Shown here in pieces: positions 49,985 through 58,466 of a stretch of 64,000 bases of DNA. The stretch's first letter is position 1; each line of letters starts with the position of its first letter. The notes beneath the pieces are model-generated. The model ran no database searches. It was given only the letters and a program-made list of their open reading frames with translations, and was not told the origin of the DNA. Origin of the DNA: Streptomyces sp. NBC_00440 (GTDB lineage Bacteria > Actinomycetota > Actinomycetes > Streptomycetales > Streptomycetaceae); contig NZ_CP107921.1 in NCBI RefSeq assembly GCF_036014215.1, positions 7,747,501-7,811,500 on the forward strand, in the 5' to 3' direction. The translations under genes were made by a program, and so were the position numbers.

Positions 49985-51703
49985 TCAGCCGATGAGGCCG
50001 AGGATCTCCCGGAACACCCCGTTGTCCGGGCCCCGCGAGAGGTCCAGGACACGTGAACTCCGGTAGTACGGGCTCAGGTCGAGGCCCAGCCCCACTCCGT
50101 GGACCTCGACCGCCCCGGACTGTTCGTACCGCGCCACCACGTCCTTGAGGTGGCGGTCGAGGAAGTGGTCGTCGTTGGCGAGCTGGGTCGCGGTGTCCAT
50201 GGGGCCGCCGTCCGACAGCACGAACAGCAGCCGCCGGCTGCCCGGCCCGCGCTCCGCCACCGTGCCCTCGGTGCGGCGGGCCGCCCAGGCCACTGCTTCG
50301 CCGTCCACTCCCTCGCGGAAGAGATCCGGTTTCAGCAGGGCGGCGATATCCCGGCGAGCGGTGCGCCACGGGGTTGCGGCGTCCTTGAACACCAGGTGGC
50401 ACTGCTCGTTGAGCCGGCCGGGGCGCGGAGGCCGTCCGGCGCGCAGCCAGTCACGCCTGGCCCGGCCGCCGTTCCAGGCTCCGGTGGTGAAGCCGAGGAT
50501 CTCGCACTCGGCCCCGGCCCGGTCCAGTGCCCTGGCGAACACATCGACCAGCAGGGCGAGCGATTCGCCGTACTCCTTCATGGAGCCGGAGCAGTCGATC
50601 AGGAACGTCACCCTCGCGTCGGTCGCCGGTTCGGTCCGCTCGGACCTGAACACCCGCCGCTCGGTGGGGGATCCGATCAGCCGGGCCAGCATCCGGCCGT
50701 CGATGTACCCCTCCTCCTGCGCGCCGTCCCAGCCCCGGGTCACGGGCGTTGCGAGCCGCGCCGTCAACTCCCGTGTGATACCTGACAGGTTGATGCCCTG
50801 CGAGGCGATCCGCCGGTCGAGCCGCTCTCGGTAGCCGGTCAGCGCAGCGGGGCGCACCAGAGTGCCCGCACGCCGCTGCCGGTCGTAGGCGGTGGTGAAG
50901 ACGCGGTAGCCGTCGCCCTCGCCGGTGTCCGCGCCGTGGAGCGCGGCGGCGCTGCCCGCCGGGCCGTCGTCGAAATCCGTCAGCAGGGTGAATCCGTTGC
51001 GCGGGGGAGCGGGCCGTACGTCGTCGGCGCGCTCCGCGCGGCCCCGGTGGGCGGCCGCCCCGGCGGAAGCGGTCAACTCCGCCACGGCACGGGCGATCGC
51101 CAGCGCGTGCACGGCGAACCGCGCCTGGTCGAAGCGGTCCTGGCGCAGCCCCGCCAGCTCGTGGCCGATCACCGGGGCCAGGGCGCCGCGGGTGGCCTCG
51201 ATGATCCCCTCGGTCTCCTCGATCACCGGGCGGCCGGTGATCCTGGCCCGGCACACCTGCGCGACCGTGTGGAGGAGAAGACCGGTCGCCGTCTCGGTCA
51301 GCCCCGACTGGTGGAAGGCGAGCGACCACTGCTCGTGGCGGTGCTGGAGGTTGTGCTCCATGCCGGGCAGGTGCGCCGGCGCCAGCGACTCGGCCCGGAA
51401 CTGCTCCAGCATCTCGAAGACCAGCCGCGCCGTCCGGTCGTCCGGGCACAGCCGCCGGTGCAGCTCCTGGTCGGAGTGGGCCAGCCGCAGCGCCAGGCCG
51501 TCCGCCGCACCCCGGAAGGAGCCGAAGTCGTCCTGCGCGGAGGGATACAGATGCGGTGCGAACACCGGGAGTGCCTGCCGCCCGCGGTGCGGCCGCCCGC
51601 CGCGGAAGTGCAGATCCGGGACACCGCACAGGGCGCGGACCGCCGCCCCGCACAGCTCCTGGACCTGCTGCCGGTGGCGGACCGCTGCCTGGGTACCGCC
51701 CAT
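49985..51703 (-). CDS. CobT-like VWA-domain protein
   Basis: A 572-residue protein. The C-terminal von Willebrand A domain has an intact MIDAS motif DCSGSMKEYGES starting at Asp370. The N-terminal half is helical and resembles cobaltochelatase CobT-related proteins. It is encoded one base after the AAA ATPase gene, the usual AAA-VWA pairing. The large chelatase subunit CobN is not present, so a remodelling or metal-insertion chaperone role toward another protein is more likely than cobalt insertion into corrin. Confidence 0.78.
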   Translation of the reverse strand: MGGTQAAVRHRQQVQELCGAAVRALCGVPDLHFRGGRPHRGRQALPVFAPHLYPSAQDDFGSFRGAADGLALRLAHSDQELHRRLCPDDRTARLVFEMLEQFRAESLAPAHLPGMEHNLQHRHEQWSLAFHQSGLTETATGLLLHTVAQVCRARITGRPVIEETEGIIEATRGALAPVIGHELAGLRQDRFDQARFAVHALAIARAVAELTASAGAAAHRGRAERADDVRPAPPRNGFTLLTDFDDGPAGSAAALHGADTGEGDGYRVFTTAYDRQRRAGTLVRPAALTGYRERLDRRIASQGINLSGITRELTARLATPVTRGWDGAQEEGYIDGRMLARLIGSPTERRVFRSERTEPATDARVTFLIDCSGSMKEYGESLALLVDVFARALDRAGAECEILGFTTGAWNGGRARRDWLRAGRPPRPGRLNEQCHLVFKDAATPWRTARRDIAALLKPDLFREGVDGEAVAWAARRTEGTVAERGPGSRRLLFVLSDGGPMDTATQLANDDHFLDRHLKDVVARYEQSGAVEVHGVGLGLDLSPYYRSSRVLDLSRGPDNGVFREILGLIG

Positions 51704-51704
51704 G

Positions 51705-52763
51705 TCAGGCGCCCCGGACCGGATCGCCGGCGAGCGGGCCGTGACCGGAGACCCGTCCCGGCTCCTCGGGCTCCCGGCCGAAACAGCGCTGGAAGTACTC
51801 GGCCACCACATGGCGTTCGTCCTCGTCGCAGCGGTTGAGGAAGGACAGCCGGAAGGCGGCGGCGCAGTCGCCGAATATCTCGGTGTTCTCCGCCCAGGTG
51901 ATGACCGTACGGGGAGACATCAGCGTCGACAGATCGCCCGCGCGGAACCCCGCACGCGTCAGTGCGGCGACCGCCACCATCGCGGTCACCAGTTCACGTC
52001 CCGCCTCGTCGGCGAAGGCCGGGACCCTGGCCCGTACGATGGCCGCTTCCTCGTCGGCGGGCAGGTAGTTGAGGGCCGCCACGATGTTCCAGCGGTCGAT
52101 CTGGGCGTGGTTGAGGCGCTGCGCCCCGTGGTAGAGCCCGTTGAGGTTGCCCAGACCCACCGTGTTCGCCGTGGCGAACAGCCGGAACTGCGGGTGCGGG
52201 CGCAGCACTTCGTTCTGGTCCAGCAGGGTGAACCTGCCCTCGCGTTCCAGCAGGCGCTGGATGATGAACATGACGTCCGGGCGCCCCGCGTCGTACTCGT
52301 CGAGGATCAGGGCGACCGGCCGGCGCAGCGCCCACGGGATGATCCCTTCCTGGAAGGCGGTCACCTGGCGGCCTTCGCGCAGCACCACCGTGTCCTTGCC
52401 GACGAGGTCGAGACGGCTGAGGTGGCCGTCCAGATTGACGCGTACGCAGGGCCAGTTGAGCCGGGCCGCCACCTGCTCGACATGGGTGGACTTGCCGGTG
52501 CCGTGCAGCCCCTGGACCAGCACCCGGCGGTTGTGTGTGAAGCCGGCCAGCAGCGCCAGGGTCACATCGGGGTTGAACCGGTAGGCGGGGTCGGTCTCGG
52601 GGACGTGTTCGGACGGTTCGGCGAACGCGGGGACCGTGAGGGACGATTCGATACCGAACACGTCCTTCACGGCCAGCCGGACGTCCGGTCCTCGCGTCGG
52701 GGTGGCGGGCCCGGCCTCCGCCGCGCCGTCGGTGCGGCCCGCGGTCGCGGTACAGGTCGTCAT
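51705..52763 (-). CDS. CobS/MoxR-like AAA+ ATPase
   Basis: A 352-residue AAA+ protein. Walker A GLHGTGKST is at residues 85-93 and Walker B LILDEYD at 152-158, followed by FATANTVGLG (sensor 1 region). It resembles CobS, the ATPase that with CobT drives cobalt chelation. Here it is paired with a VWA protein and starts 15 bases after the IclR gene, so the three form an operon pointing away from xsc. Its client is unknown. Confidence 0.82.
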   Translation of the reverse strand: MTTCTATAGRTDGAAEAGPATPTRGPDVRLAVKDVFGIESSLTVPAFAEPSEHVPETDPAYRFNPDVTLALLAGFTHNRRVLVQGLHGTGKSTHVEQVAARLNWPCVRVNLDGHLSRLDLVGKDTVVLREGRQVTAFQEGIIPWALRRPVALILDEYDAGRPDVMFIIQRLLEREGRFTLLDQNEVLRPHPQFRLFATANTVGLGNLNGLYHGAQRLNHAQIDRWNIVAALNYLPADEEAAIVRARVPAFADEAGRELVTAMVAVAALTRAGFRAGDLSTLMSPRTVITWAENTEIFGDCAAAFRLSFLNRCDEDERHVVAEYFQRCFGREPEEPGRVSGHGPLAGDPVRGA

Positions 52764-52778
52764 GGGGAATTCCCTTCG

Positions 52779-53597
52779 TCAGGGGGAGTCGGTGGGGTCC
52801 TCCGGCGTTCCCTCCGCCTCGATACGGCTGATCGCCGCGGCGGCGCGCTGGAGCGCGGGCAGGACCTGCAGGGCCTTGTCCGCGGTGAGCCGTACGGCGG
52901 GTGCCTGCACGGCGACGCACATGTTGGAACGGGCGCCGCCCGCGGCCGGCACGAGGACGGCCACGCACACCAGGCCGGGCAGGAACTCCTCGTCGTCCAG
53001 CGAGAATCCGTCGCGGCGCACGCGCCGGAACTCCTCCTCCAGAGTGTCGAGATCGGTCACGGTGTTGGGGGTGCACCGCTTGAGCGGTGCGTGGGCGAGC
53101 AGCTTGCGCCGCTGCGCCGGGAGCATCTGGGAGAGGATCATCTTGCCGCTGGCCGAGCAGTGTGCGGGCACCCGGGAACCGGCGGTCAGATAGAAGCGCA
53201 GCGGCTCGGGGGTCTCGACCCGGTCGAGATAGACGACCTCGTTGCCCGAGAGCGTGGTGATGTTGCAGCTCTCGCCCAGCTCGTCCACCAGACTGCGCAG
53301 CACCGCGTGGCGTGCGCCGTGGTGGGTGGCGTTGAGCAGCAGGTTCTCGGCGAGCCGCCGCAGCCTCGATCCGGTGCCGTAGTGCCTGCCGTCGCTCTGG
53401 CGGATGAGCAGTCCCGCACTCTCCAGTTGCTGCAGCATCCGGTGCAGCGTCGGTTTGGGCATGCCGGTCTCCTCGACCAGGCCCTGGAGCGAGACCAACT
53501 GGTCCTTGGACGCGATCAGTTCGAGCAGCGCGAAGAGCCGCATGGTCGGCGTGTCGCCGTTGAGTGCGGCGGGGTCGGATGCGCGTGACAGGTCCAC
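52779..53597 (-). CDS. IclR family regulator of the xsc region
   Basis: A 272-residue regulator. The N-terminal winged helix covers LVSLQGLVEETGMPKPTLHRML, and the C-terminal domain keeps HCSASGKMIL. It is divergent from xsc across a 167-base gap containing three TTYCGGAA-like boxes and a promoter, so it most likely controls xsc, with sulfoacetaldehyde or a related molecule as effector. It also leads the AAA-VWA operon. The GTG start has a GGAG site. Confidence 0.88.
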   Translation of the reverse strand: MDLSRASDPAALNGDTPTMRLFALLELIASKDQLVSLQGLVEETGMPKPTLHRMLQQLESAGLLIRQSDGRHYGTGSRLRRLAENLLLNATHHGARHAVLRSLVDELGESCNITTLSGNEVVYLDRVETPEPLRFYLTAGSRVPAHCSASGKMILSQMLPAQRRKLLAHAPLKRCTPNTVTDLDTLEEEFRRVRRDGFSLDDEEFLPGLVCVAVLVPAAGGARSNMCVAVQAPAVRLTADKALQVLPALQRAAAAISRIEAEGTPEDPTDSP

Positions 53598-53619
53598 GGT
53601 AGCTCCAGGTCGGTCCAGA

Positions 53620-53627
53620 TTCCGGAA
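53620..53627. promoter_or_regulatory. IclR-type box 1, TTCCGGAA
   Basis: A perfect 8-base palindrome 23 bases before the IclR start, well placed for autoregulation. It is the first of three related boxes in the divergent region. Confidence 0.5.
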
Positions 53628-53648
53628 AGTAGCGTATCAGGTATCGAT

Positions 53649-53656
53649 TTTCGGAA
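53649..53656. promoter_or_regulatory. IclR-type box 2, TTTCGGAA
   Basis: One base different from box 1 and 7 bases before the -35 of the xsc promoter, a typical activator position. Confidence 0.45.
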
Positions 53657-53663
53657 CTCACCG

Positions 53664-53692
53664 TTGACGGGGCGGGGCAGGGCTCCTATGGT
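53664..53692 (+). promoter_or_regulatory. Probable xsc promoter
   Basis: TTGACG and TATGGT separated by 17 bases, a good housekeeping promoter. It would give a leader of about 65 bases before the xsc ATG. Confidence 0.6.
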
Positions 53693-53707
53693 CCACTCAG
53701 ATCCTGA

Positions 53708-53716
53708 TTTCAGGAA
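53708..53716. promoter_or_regulatory. IclR-type box 3, TTTCAGGAA
   Basis: A looser copy of boxes 1 and 2, just downstream of the predicted start of xsc transcription, where binding could repress. Confidence 0.35.
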
Positions 53717-53764
53717 CGCCACGTACCGATTCTTTATGATCCGGTGTGCTGAAGGAGTGGAACC

Positions 53765-55573
53765 ATGAGCGAGAACCCCGCGGACACCAGCCGTACTGTC
53801 GCGGCAGGCCCGCAGCGGATGACCCCGTCGGAGGCGTTCGTCGAGACGCTGGTGGCCAATGACGTCACCGATATCTTCGGCATCATGGGCTCGGCGTTCA
53901 TGGACGCCATGGACATCTTCGCGCCGGCCGGTATCCGCCTGGTGCCGGTCGTCCACGAGCAGGGCGCCGGCCACATGGCCGACGGATACGCCCGGGTCAG
54001 CGGCCGGCACGGGGTCGTCATCGGCCAGAACGGCCCCGGCATCAGCAACTGCGTCACCGCCATCGCGGCCGCGTACTGGGCCCACAGCCCCGTCGTCATC
54101 GTGACCCCGGAGACCGGCACCATGGGCATGGGCCTGGGCGGCTTCCAGGAGGCCAACCAGCTGCCGATGTTCCAGGAGTTCACCAAGTACCAGGCCCATG
54201 TGAACAACCCGAACCGGATGGCCGAGTTCACCGGCCGCGCCTTCGACCGGGCCATGTCGGAGATCGGCCCGACGCAGCTGAACATCCCGCGCGACTACTT
54301 CTACGGTGACATCAACACCGAGATCCCGCGGCCGAACCGGCTCGACCGCGGCGCGGGCGGCGAGAAGAGCCTGGACGAGGCGGCCGAACTGCTGGCCACC
54401 GCCGAGTTCCCGGTCATCATCTCCGGCGGCGGTGTCGTCATGGCCGACGGGGTCGACCAGTGCAAGGCGCTCGCCGAACGGCTCGGCGCCCCGGTCGTCA
54501 ACAGCTACCTGCACAACGACTCGTTCCCGGCGAGCCACCCGCAGTGGTGCGGACCCCTGGGCTACCAGGGCTCCAAGGCCGCGATGAAGCTGATCGCCCA
54601 GGCCGACGTCGTGGTCGCGCTGGGGTCCCGCCTCGGCCCGTTCGGCACCCTGCCGCAGCACGGCATGGACTACTGGCCGAAGAACGCGAAGATCATCCAG
54701 ATCGACGCCGACCACAAGATGCTCGGCCTGGTCAAGAAGATCACCGTCGGCATCTGCGGCGACGCCAAGGATGCGGCGGCCGCCCTCACCGAACGGCTCA
54801 CCGGCCGGACCCTGGACTGCGACGCCACCCGCGAGCGGCGCGCCGCCGTCATGAAGGCCGAGCAGGACGCGTGGGAGGAAGAGCTCAGCGCCTGGACCCA
54901 CGAGAAGGACCCGTTCAGCCTCGACATGATCGCCGAGCAGGAGGAAGAGGAGGGCGACTGGCTGCACCCGCGCGAGGTGCTGCGGGAGCTGGAGCGCGCC
55001 ATGCCGCCGCGCGTCATGGTCTCCACCGACATCGGCAACATCAACTCCGTGGCCAACAGCTATCTGCGCTTCGAGGAGCCCCGCTCCTTCTTCGCGCCGA
55101 TGAGCTTCGGCAACTGCGGCTACGCCCTGCCGACCATCATCGGGGCCAAGGCCGCCGCCATGGACCGCCCGGCCATCTCCTACGCGGGAGACGGCGCCTG
55201 GGGCATGAGCATGGGCGAGATCATGACCGCGGTACGGCACGACATCCCCGTCACCGCCGTCGTCTTCCACAACCGTCAGTGGGGGGCGGAGAAGAAGAAC
55301 CAGGTCGACTTCTACAACCGGCGCTTCGTCGCGGGGGAGCTGGAGAACGAGAGCTTCGCCGCCATCGCCGAGGCCATGGGCGCCGACGGCATCGTCGTGG
55401 AGAAGCTCTCCGACGTCGGCCCGGCCCTGCAGAAGGCCGTCGACGCCCAGATGAACGAGGGCCGGACCACGGTCATCGAGATCATGTGCACCCGTGAGCT
55501 GGGCGACCCGTTCCGCCGCGACGCGCTCTCCAAGCCGGTGCGCTACCTGGAGAAGTACCAGGACTACGTCTGA
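53765..55573 (+). CDS. xsc: Sulfoacetaldehyde acetyltransferase
   Basis: A 602-residue thiamine-diphosphate enzyme. It converts sulfoacetaldehyde plus phosphate to acetyl phosphate and sulfite, the carbon-sulfur cleavage step of taurine and other C2-sulfonate pathways. The catalytic Glu65 lies in VVHEQGAGHMADGYAR, IGQNGPG follows, and the ThDP motif starts with GDGAWGMSMGE near residue 478. HNRQWGAEKKN and the ending GDPFRRDAL are Xsc-specific in my recollection and separate it from acetolactate synthase. An AAGGAG site precedes the ATG. The pta gene follows, as expected for use of acetyl phosphate. Confidence 0.93.
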   Translation: MSENPADTSRTVAAGPQRMTPSEAFVETLVANDVTDIFGIMGSAFMDAMDIFAPAGIRLVPVVHEQGAGHMADGYARVSGRHGVVIGQNGPGISNCVTAIAAAYWAHSPVVIVTPETGTMGMGLGGFQEANQLPMFQEFTKYQAHVNNPNRMAEFTGRAFDRAMSEIGPTQLNIPRDYFYGDINTEIPRPNRLDRGAGGEKSLDEAAELLATAEFPVIISGGGVVMADGVDQCKALAERLGAPVVNSYLHNDSFPASHPQWCGPLGYQGSKAAMKLIAQADVVVALGSRLGPFGTLPQHGMDYWPKNAKIIQIDADHKMLGLVKKITVGICGDAKDAAAALTERLTGRTLDCDATRERRAAVMKAEQDAWEEELSAWTHEKDPFSLDMIAEQEEEEGDWLHPREVLRELERAMPPRVMVSTDIGNINSVANSYLRFEEPRSFFAPMSFGNCGYALPTIIGAKAAAMDRPAISYAGDGAWGMSMGEIMTAVRHDIPVTAVVFHNRQWGAEKKNQVDFYNRRFVAGELENESFAAIAEAMGADGIVVEKLSDVGPALQKAVDAQMNEGRTTVIEIMCTRELGDPFRRDALSKPVRYLEKYQDYV

Positions 55574-55580
55574 GCGACCC

Positions 55581-55610
55581 GAGCCGGGAGGCACTCGCGC
55601 CTCCCGGCTC
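55581..55610 (+). terminator. Terminator after xsc
   Basis: A perfect 12-bp stem GAGCCGGGAGGC/GCCTCCCGGCTC with a 6-base loop, starting 8 bases after the stop. Confidence 0.75.
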
Positions 55611-55873
55611 CATGACCGCGGGGGTCCCGGTCCCGGCTGCCCTGCCCGGTCCCGGGGCCTCCGCACCCGACGGGTCCTGAGGCGCCGTGCACGCCCCTCG
55701 TGCGCACGGCGCCTCCGGACCCCGGCGCGCCCTGGACCCTCCGGACCCCGGCGCCCTGGACCGCATGTCCGGTCCATCTCCCGCTTCACCCGGCCGGATT
55801 CCTCATCCCGGGCCCCTCTTCCACGTAGCTCTCCCCACTCCTCCCGCACCGCCCACGCCAAGGGAACAGCCCC
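55611..55873. other. Remaining gap between xsc and pta
   Basis: With the terminator the gap is 300 bases. It holds a second hairpin at 55681-55713 and a 17-bp direct repeat CCTCCGGACCCCGGCGC at 55712-55728 and 55738-55754. I see no credible gene and no clear promoter for pta. Confidence 0.5.
55681..55713 (+). terminator. Second hairpin between xsc and pta
   Basis: A perfect 10-bp stem GGCGCCGTGC/GCACGGCGCC with a 13-base loop. It would further separate xsc and pta transcription or adjust their ratio. Confidence 0.5.
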
Positions 55874-56974
55874 ATGCTCATCGACCCGCTCGCCCCGGCG
55901 CGGCCTCCCGCAGGACCGGCCGGAGCCGCCGTCCAGCATCTGCTCGACACCTGGGCCCAGCGACTGCGTCCCGCCGCCCGGCGGCCCCGCGTCGCCCTGG
56001 CCGAGGGGACCGACCCACGGGCGCTCTGGGCCGCGGTCCACCTCGCCGAACAGCACGCCGTCACCCCGGTCCTGGTCGGCGATCCGGCGCGTATCCACGC
56101 GGGCGCGGCCGAGCTCGGTCTGAAACTGCCCGACGACCCCGACCGGCTCGGCATACTCGACCCGGCGGCGCTCGCCGCCGACGACCGCTGCGCCGGAACC
56201 CTCGCGGACGCGCTGGCCGCCCGGCGCGGCCTCACCCCCGACGGGCGGCGCGCCCTGGCCGCGGACCCTCTCTACCTCACCGCGACGGCGCTGCGTCTGG
56301 GCGAGATCGATGCCTGTGTGGCCGGCAGCAACCGCCCCACCGCCGACGTCCTGCGGGCGGGGCTGTACGTCGTCGGCCTCGCCCCCGGCATCCGTACCCT
56401 CTCCAGCAGCTTCCTCATGGTGATGCCCGACGGCCGCCTCCTCGGCTACGGCGACTGCGCCGTGGTGGTCGACCCGACCAGCAGGGAACTCGCCGACATC
56501 GCCCTCGCCACCGCTGCCACCTACCGGGCCCTCACCGGCGAGCCGTCCCGGGTGGCGCTGCTGTCCTTCAGTACCAAGGGCAGTGCGTCCCACCCGCAGG
56601 TGGACCGGGTGCGCGAGGCGCTGAGCCTGGTCCGTGCCACCGAGCCCGGTCTCGCCGTCGACGGCGAGCTGCAGTACGACGCGGCGGCCGTCCCGGCGAT
56701 CGGCCGGTCCAAGGCGCCCGAGTCGGACATCGCGGGCCGGGCGAACACGTTTGTCTTCCCCGGCCTTGCCGCCGGCAACATCGGCTACAAGATCGCCCAG
56801 TGGGCCGGTGGCGCCGCGGCGGTCGGCCCCCTGCTCCAGGGTCCAGCCGCACCCCTGCACGACCTCTCGCGCGGCTGCACCGGATCGGACATCGCGGCTC
56901 TCGCGCTGGCAGCCGCCCTGCAGACGGACAGCGCCCGCCGCCCTCAAGCACCGGAGGAAGCACCGTGCCCCTGA
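55874..56974 (+). CDS. pta: Phosphate acetyltransferase
   Basis: A 366-residue short-form Pta, converting acetyl phosphate and CoA to acetyl-CoA and phosphate. Family segments include VALAEGTDPR near the start, CVAGSNRPTADVLRAGL in the middle and DIAGRANTFVFPGLAAGNIGYK toward the end. Lying after xsc, it passes the acetyl phosphate made there into central metabolism. The start of the phosphonatase-like gene overlaps its end by 10 bases. Confidence 0.9.
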   Translation: MLIDPLAPARPPAGPAGAAVQHLLDTWAQRLRPAARRPRVALAEGTDPRALWAAVHLAEQHAVTPVLVGDPARIHAGAAELGLKLPDDPDRLGILDPAALAADDRCAGTLADALAARRGLTPDGRRALAADPLYLTATALRLGEIDACVAGSNRPTADVLRAGLYVVGLAPGIRTLSSSFLMVMPDGRLLGYGDCAVVVDPTSRELADIALATAATYRALTGEPSRVALLSFSTKGSASHPQVDRVREALSLVRATEPGLAVDGELQYDAAAVPAIGRSKAPESDIAGRANTFVFPGLAAGNIGYKIAQWAGGAAAVGPLLQGPAAPLHDLSRGCTGSDIAALALAAALQTDSARRPQAPEEAPCP

Positions 56975-57720
56975 CACCCCCGACCGCCGCGCCCCGCCAC
57001 GCCGCCCAGGCTGATCACCGCGCCGGGGCCGGCGACGGCTCGCGCGACGGAATCTGCCTCGCCGTACTCGACATGGCCGGTACCACGGTCACCGACGCGG
57101 GCGCCGTGGAGGATGCCTTCGTCCAGGCGCTGTGCCACCTGGACGTACCGGAGGGCGGCCCGGCCCACACCCGCATGATGGAGCACGTCCGCGCCACCAT
57201 GGGCGAGTCCAAGATCTCCGTGTTCCGCCATCTCTTCGGTGACCAGGACACGGCGGAGCGGGCCAACGACGTCTTCGAGCGCGCCTACGCCGAACTCGTC
57301 GCCGCCGGCCGCTGCAAGCCGATCCCGGGTGCACGCGAGACGATCGAGGCGCTCCGCGCATCCGGCGTCGCCGTCGTCCTCAACACCGGCTTCTCGCCCC
57401 GGACCCGGGACAGCCTGCTGGCTTCCCTCGGCTGGCTGGACCTCGCCGACGCGGTGCTCTCACCCGCCGACGCGGGCCGCGGCCGCCCCTACCCCGACAT
57501 GGTGCTCACCGCGCTCCTGCGCACCGAGACGCCCTCCGTCCACCACACCGTGGTCGTCGGCGACACCCCGTACGACATCGAGGCGGGCCTGCGCGCCGGT
57601 GCGGGTCTCGTGGTCGCCGTGCTGACCGGCGCCCACACGGAACCCCAGCTGCGCGCCGCCGGAGCGCACTACGTCATCGACTCCGTCCGCCGTCTTCCGG
57701 ACGTCCTGCGTGGCTGCTGA
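56965..57720 (+). CDS. Phosphonatase-like HAD hydrolase
   Basis: A 251-residue HAD enzyme. The nucleophile Asp36 is in LDMAGTTV, with Ala38 at the acid/base position as in phosphonoacetaldehyde hydrolase. Lys83 in MGESKISVF matches the cap lysine that forms a Schiff base with the aldehyde substrate in PhnX. GDTPYDIEAG supplies the metal ligands. It may act on phosphonoacetaldehyde or a similar aldehyde; relation to sulfonate metabolism is suggested only by its overlap with pta. The start is GTG after a GGAGGAAG site. Confidence 0.8.
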   Translation: MPLTPPTAAPRHAAQADHRAGAGDGSRDGICLAVLDMAGTTVTDAGAVEDAFVQALCHLDVPEGGPAHTRMMEHVRATMGESKISVFRHLFGDQDTAERANDVFERAYAELVAAGRCKPIPGARETIEALRASGVAVVLNTGFSPRTRDSLLASLGWLDLADAVLSPADAGRGRPYPDMVLTALLRTETPSVHHTVVVGDTPYDIEAGLRAGAGLVVAVLTGAHTEPQLRAAGAHYVIDSVRRLPDVLRGC

Positions 57721-57795
57721 ACCGCGCGCCACCGCGCGTATCCGGGTCGGGACCGGCCCAGGGCCGGGGACCGGACAGGACCTGGGCTGCCCGCC

Positions 57796-58374
57796 ATGAA
57801 TGCGCAACCGATCAACGGTGAGACCGCCGGCGAGCTCGCCGTACTCGACGCTTCGGAGCTGACTCGCGATCCGGAGCTGGGCGCCGGGCTCGCGGCATCG
57901 GCCCACCGGGTTCTGGCGGACCTGGTCGGCCGGGGCGCCGCGCTGGGATGGGTCGAACCACCCTCGCCCGACGAGGTCGCGGAACTGCTCGACCACGTGC
58001 TGCACGCGGTCCGGGAGGGGGACGGGGCCTTGCGCGTCGCCTATCTGGACCGCCGCCTCGTCGGACTGGGGTACTGGCTGCGGTACGCCAGACCGACCCA
58101 CAGGCCGCACGCCGATCTGGAGAAGCTCGCGGTGGACCGCGGTGTCCATGGACGTGGCGTCGGCCGGGCGCTGACTGCCGCCCTGGTCGAGGACGCCCGG
58201 GCGGCCGGCATCGAAGTGCTCACCTTGGACGCCCGCGGTGACAACGCCAATGCCCTGCGGCTCTACCGCTCGCTGGGCTTCGCCGAGTACGGCCGTCTGC
58301 CCGACTTCGTCGCCTTCCGGCAGCGCCGCTACGACAAGGTGCTCTGCATGCTGGATCTCCGCCAGGAGCGCTGA
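57796..58374 (+). CDS. GNAT family N-acetyltransferase
   Basis: A 192-residue acetyltransferase with the acetyl-CoA loop VHGRGVGRALT and the segment NANALRLYRSLGF typical of the family. The acceptor is unknown. It follows the phosphonatase-like gene by 75 bases in the same direction and may belong to that operon; some phosphonate loci carry aminophosphonate acetyltransferases, but no sequence feature proves that here. Confidence 0.8.
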   Translation: MNAQPINGETAGELAVLDASELTRDPELGAGLAASAHRVLADLVGRGAALGWVEPPSPDEVAELLDHVLHAVREGDGALRVAYLDRRLVGLGYWLRYARPTHRPHADLEKLAVDRGVHGRGVGRALTAALVEDARAAGIEVLTLDARGDNANALRLYRSLGFAEYGRLPDFVAFRQRRYDKVLCMLDLRQER

Positions 58375-58412
58375 CGGCCGCCACCCGCAAAGCCCTCGCC
58401 GGACCCGAGGCC

Positions 58413-58452
58413 GCGCCGTCCACCCGCCTTTCGGAGCGCGGGCGGACGGCGC
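58413..58452. terminator. Bidirectional terminator between GNAT and LysR genes
   Basis: A 15-bp stem with one mismatch, GCGCCGTCCACCCGC against GCGGGCGGACGGCGC, and a 10-base loop. It sits between two convergent genes and can serve both. Confidence 0.65.
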
Positions 58453-58466
58453 GACCCGGACACGCC

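Noticed and set aside
49985-52763. Cobaltochelatase subunits for vitamin B12 synthesis
   Set aside because: No CobN or other cobalamin gene is nearby; the pair sits with an IclR gene and xsc instead.
53765-55573. Acetolactate synthase large subunit
   Set aside because: The ending and the HNRQWGAEKKN region fit sulfoacetaldehyde acetyltransferase, and pta follows rather than a small regulatory subunit.
53516-56977. Very long minus-strand open frame (over 1,100 codons) antisense to xsc and pta
   Set aside because: It lies opposite two genes with clear enzyme motifs and has a low-complexity, Arg/Gly/Val-rich composition typical of shadow frames in high-GC DNA.
57753-57767. CCGGCCCAGGGCCGG palindrome after the phosphonatase-like gene
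   Set aside because: The loop would be a single base, so it cannot fold fully, and GC palindromes of this size are common by chance here.
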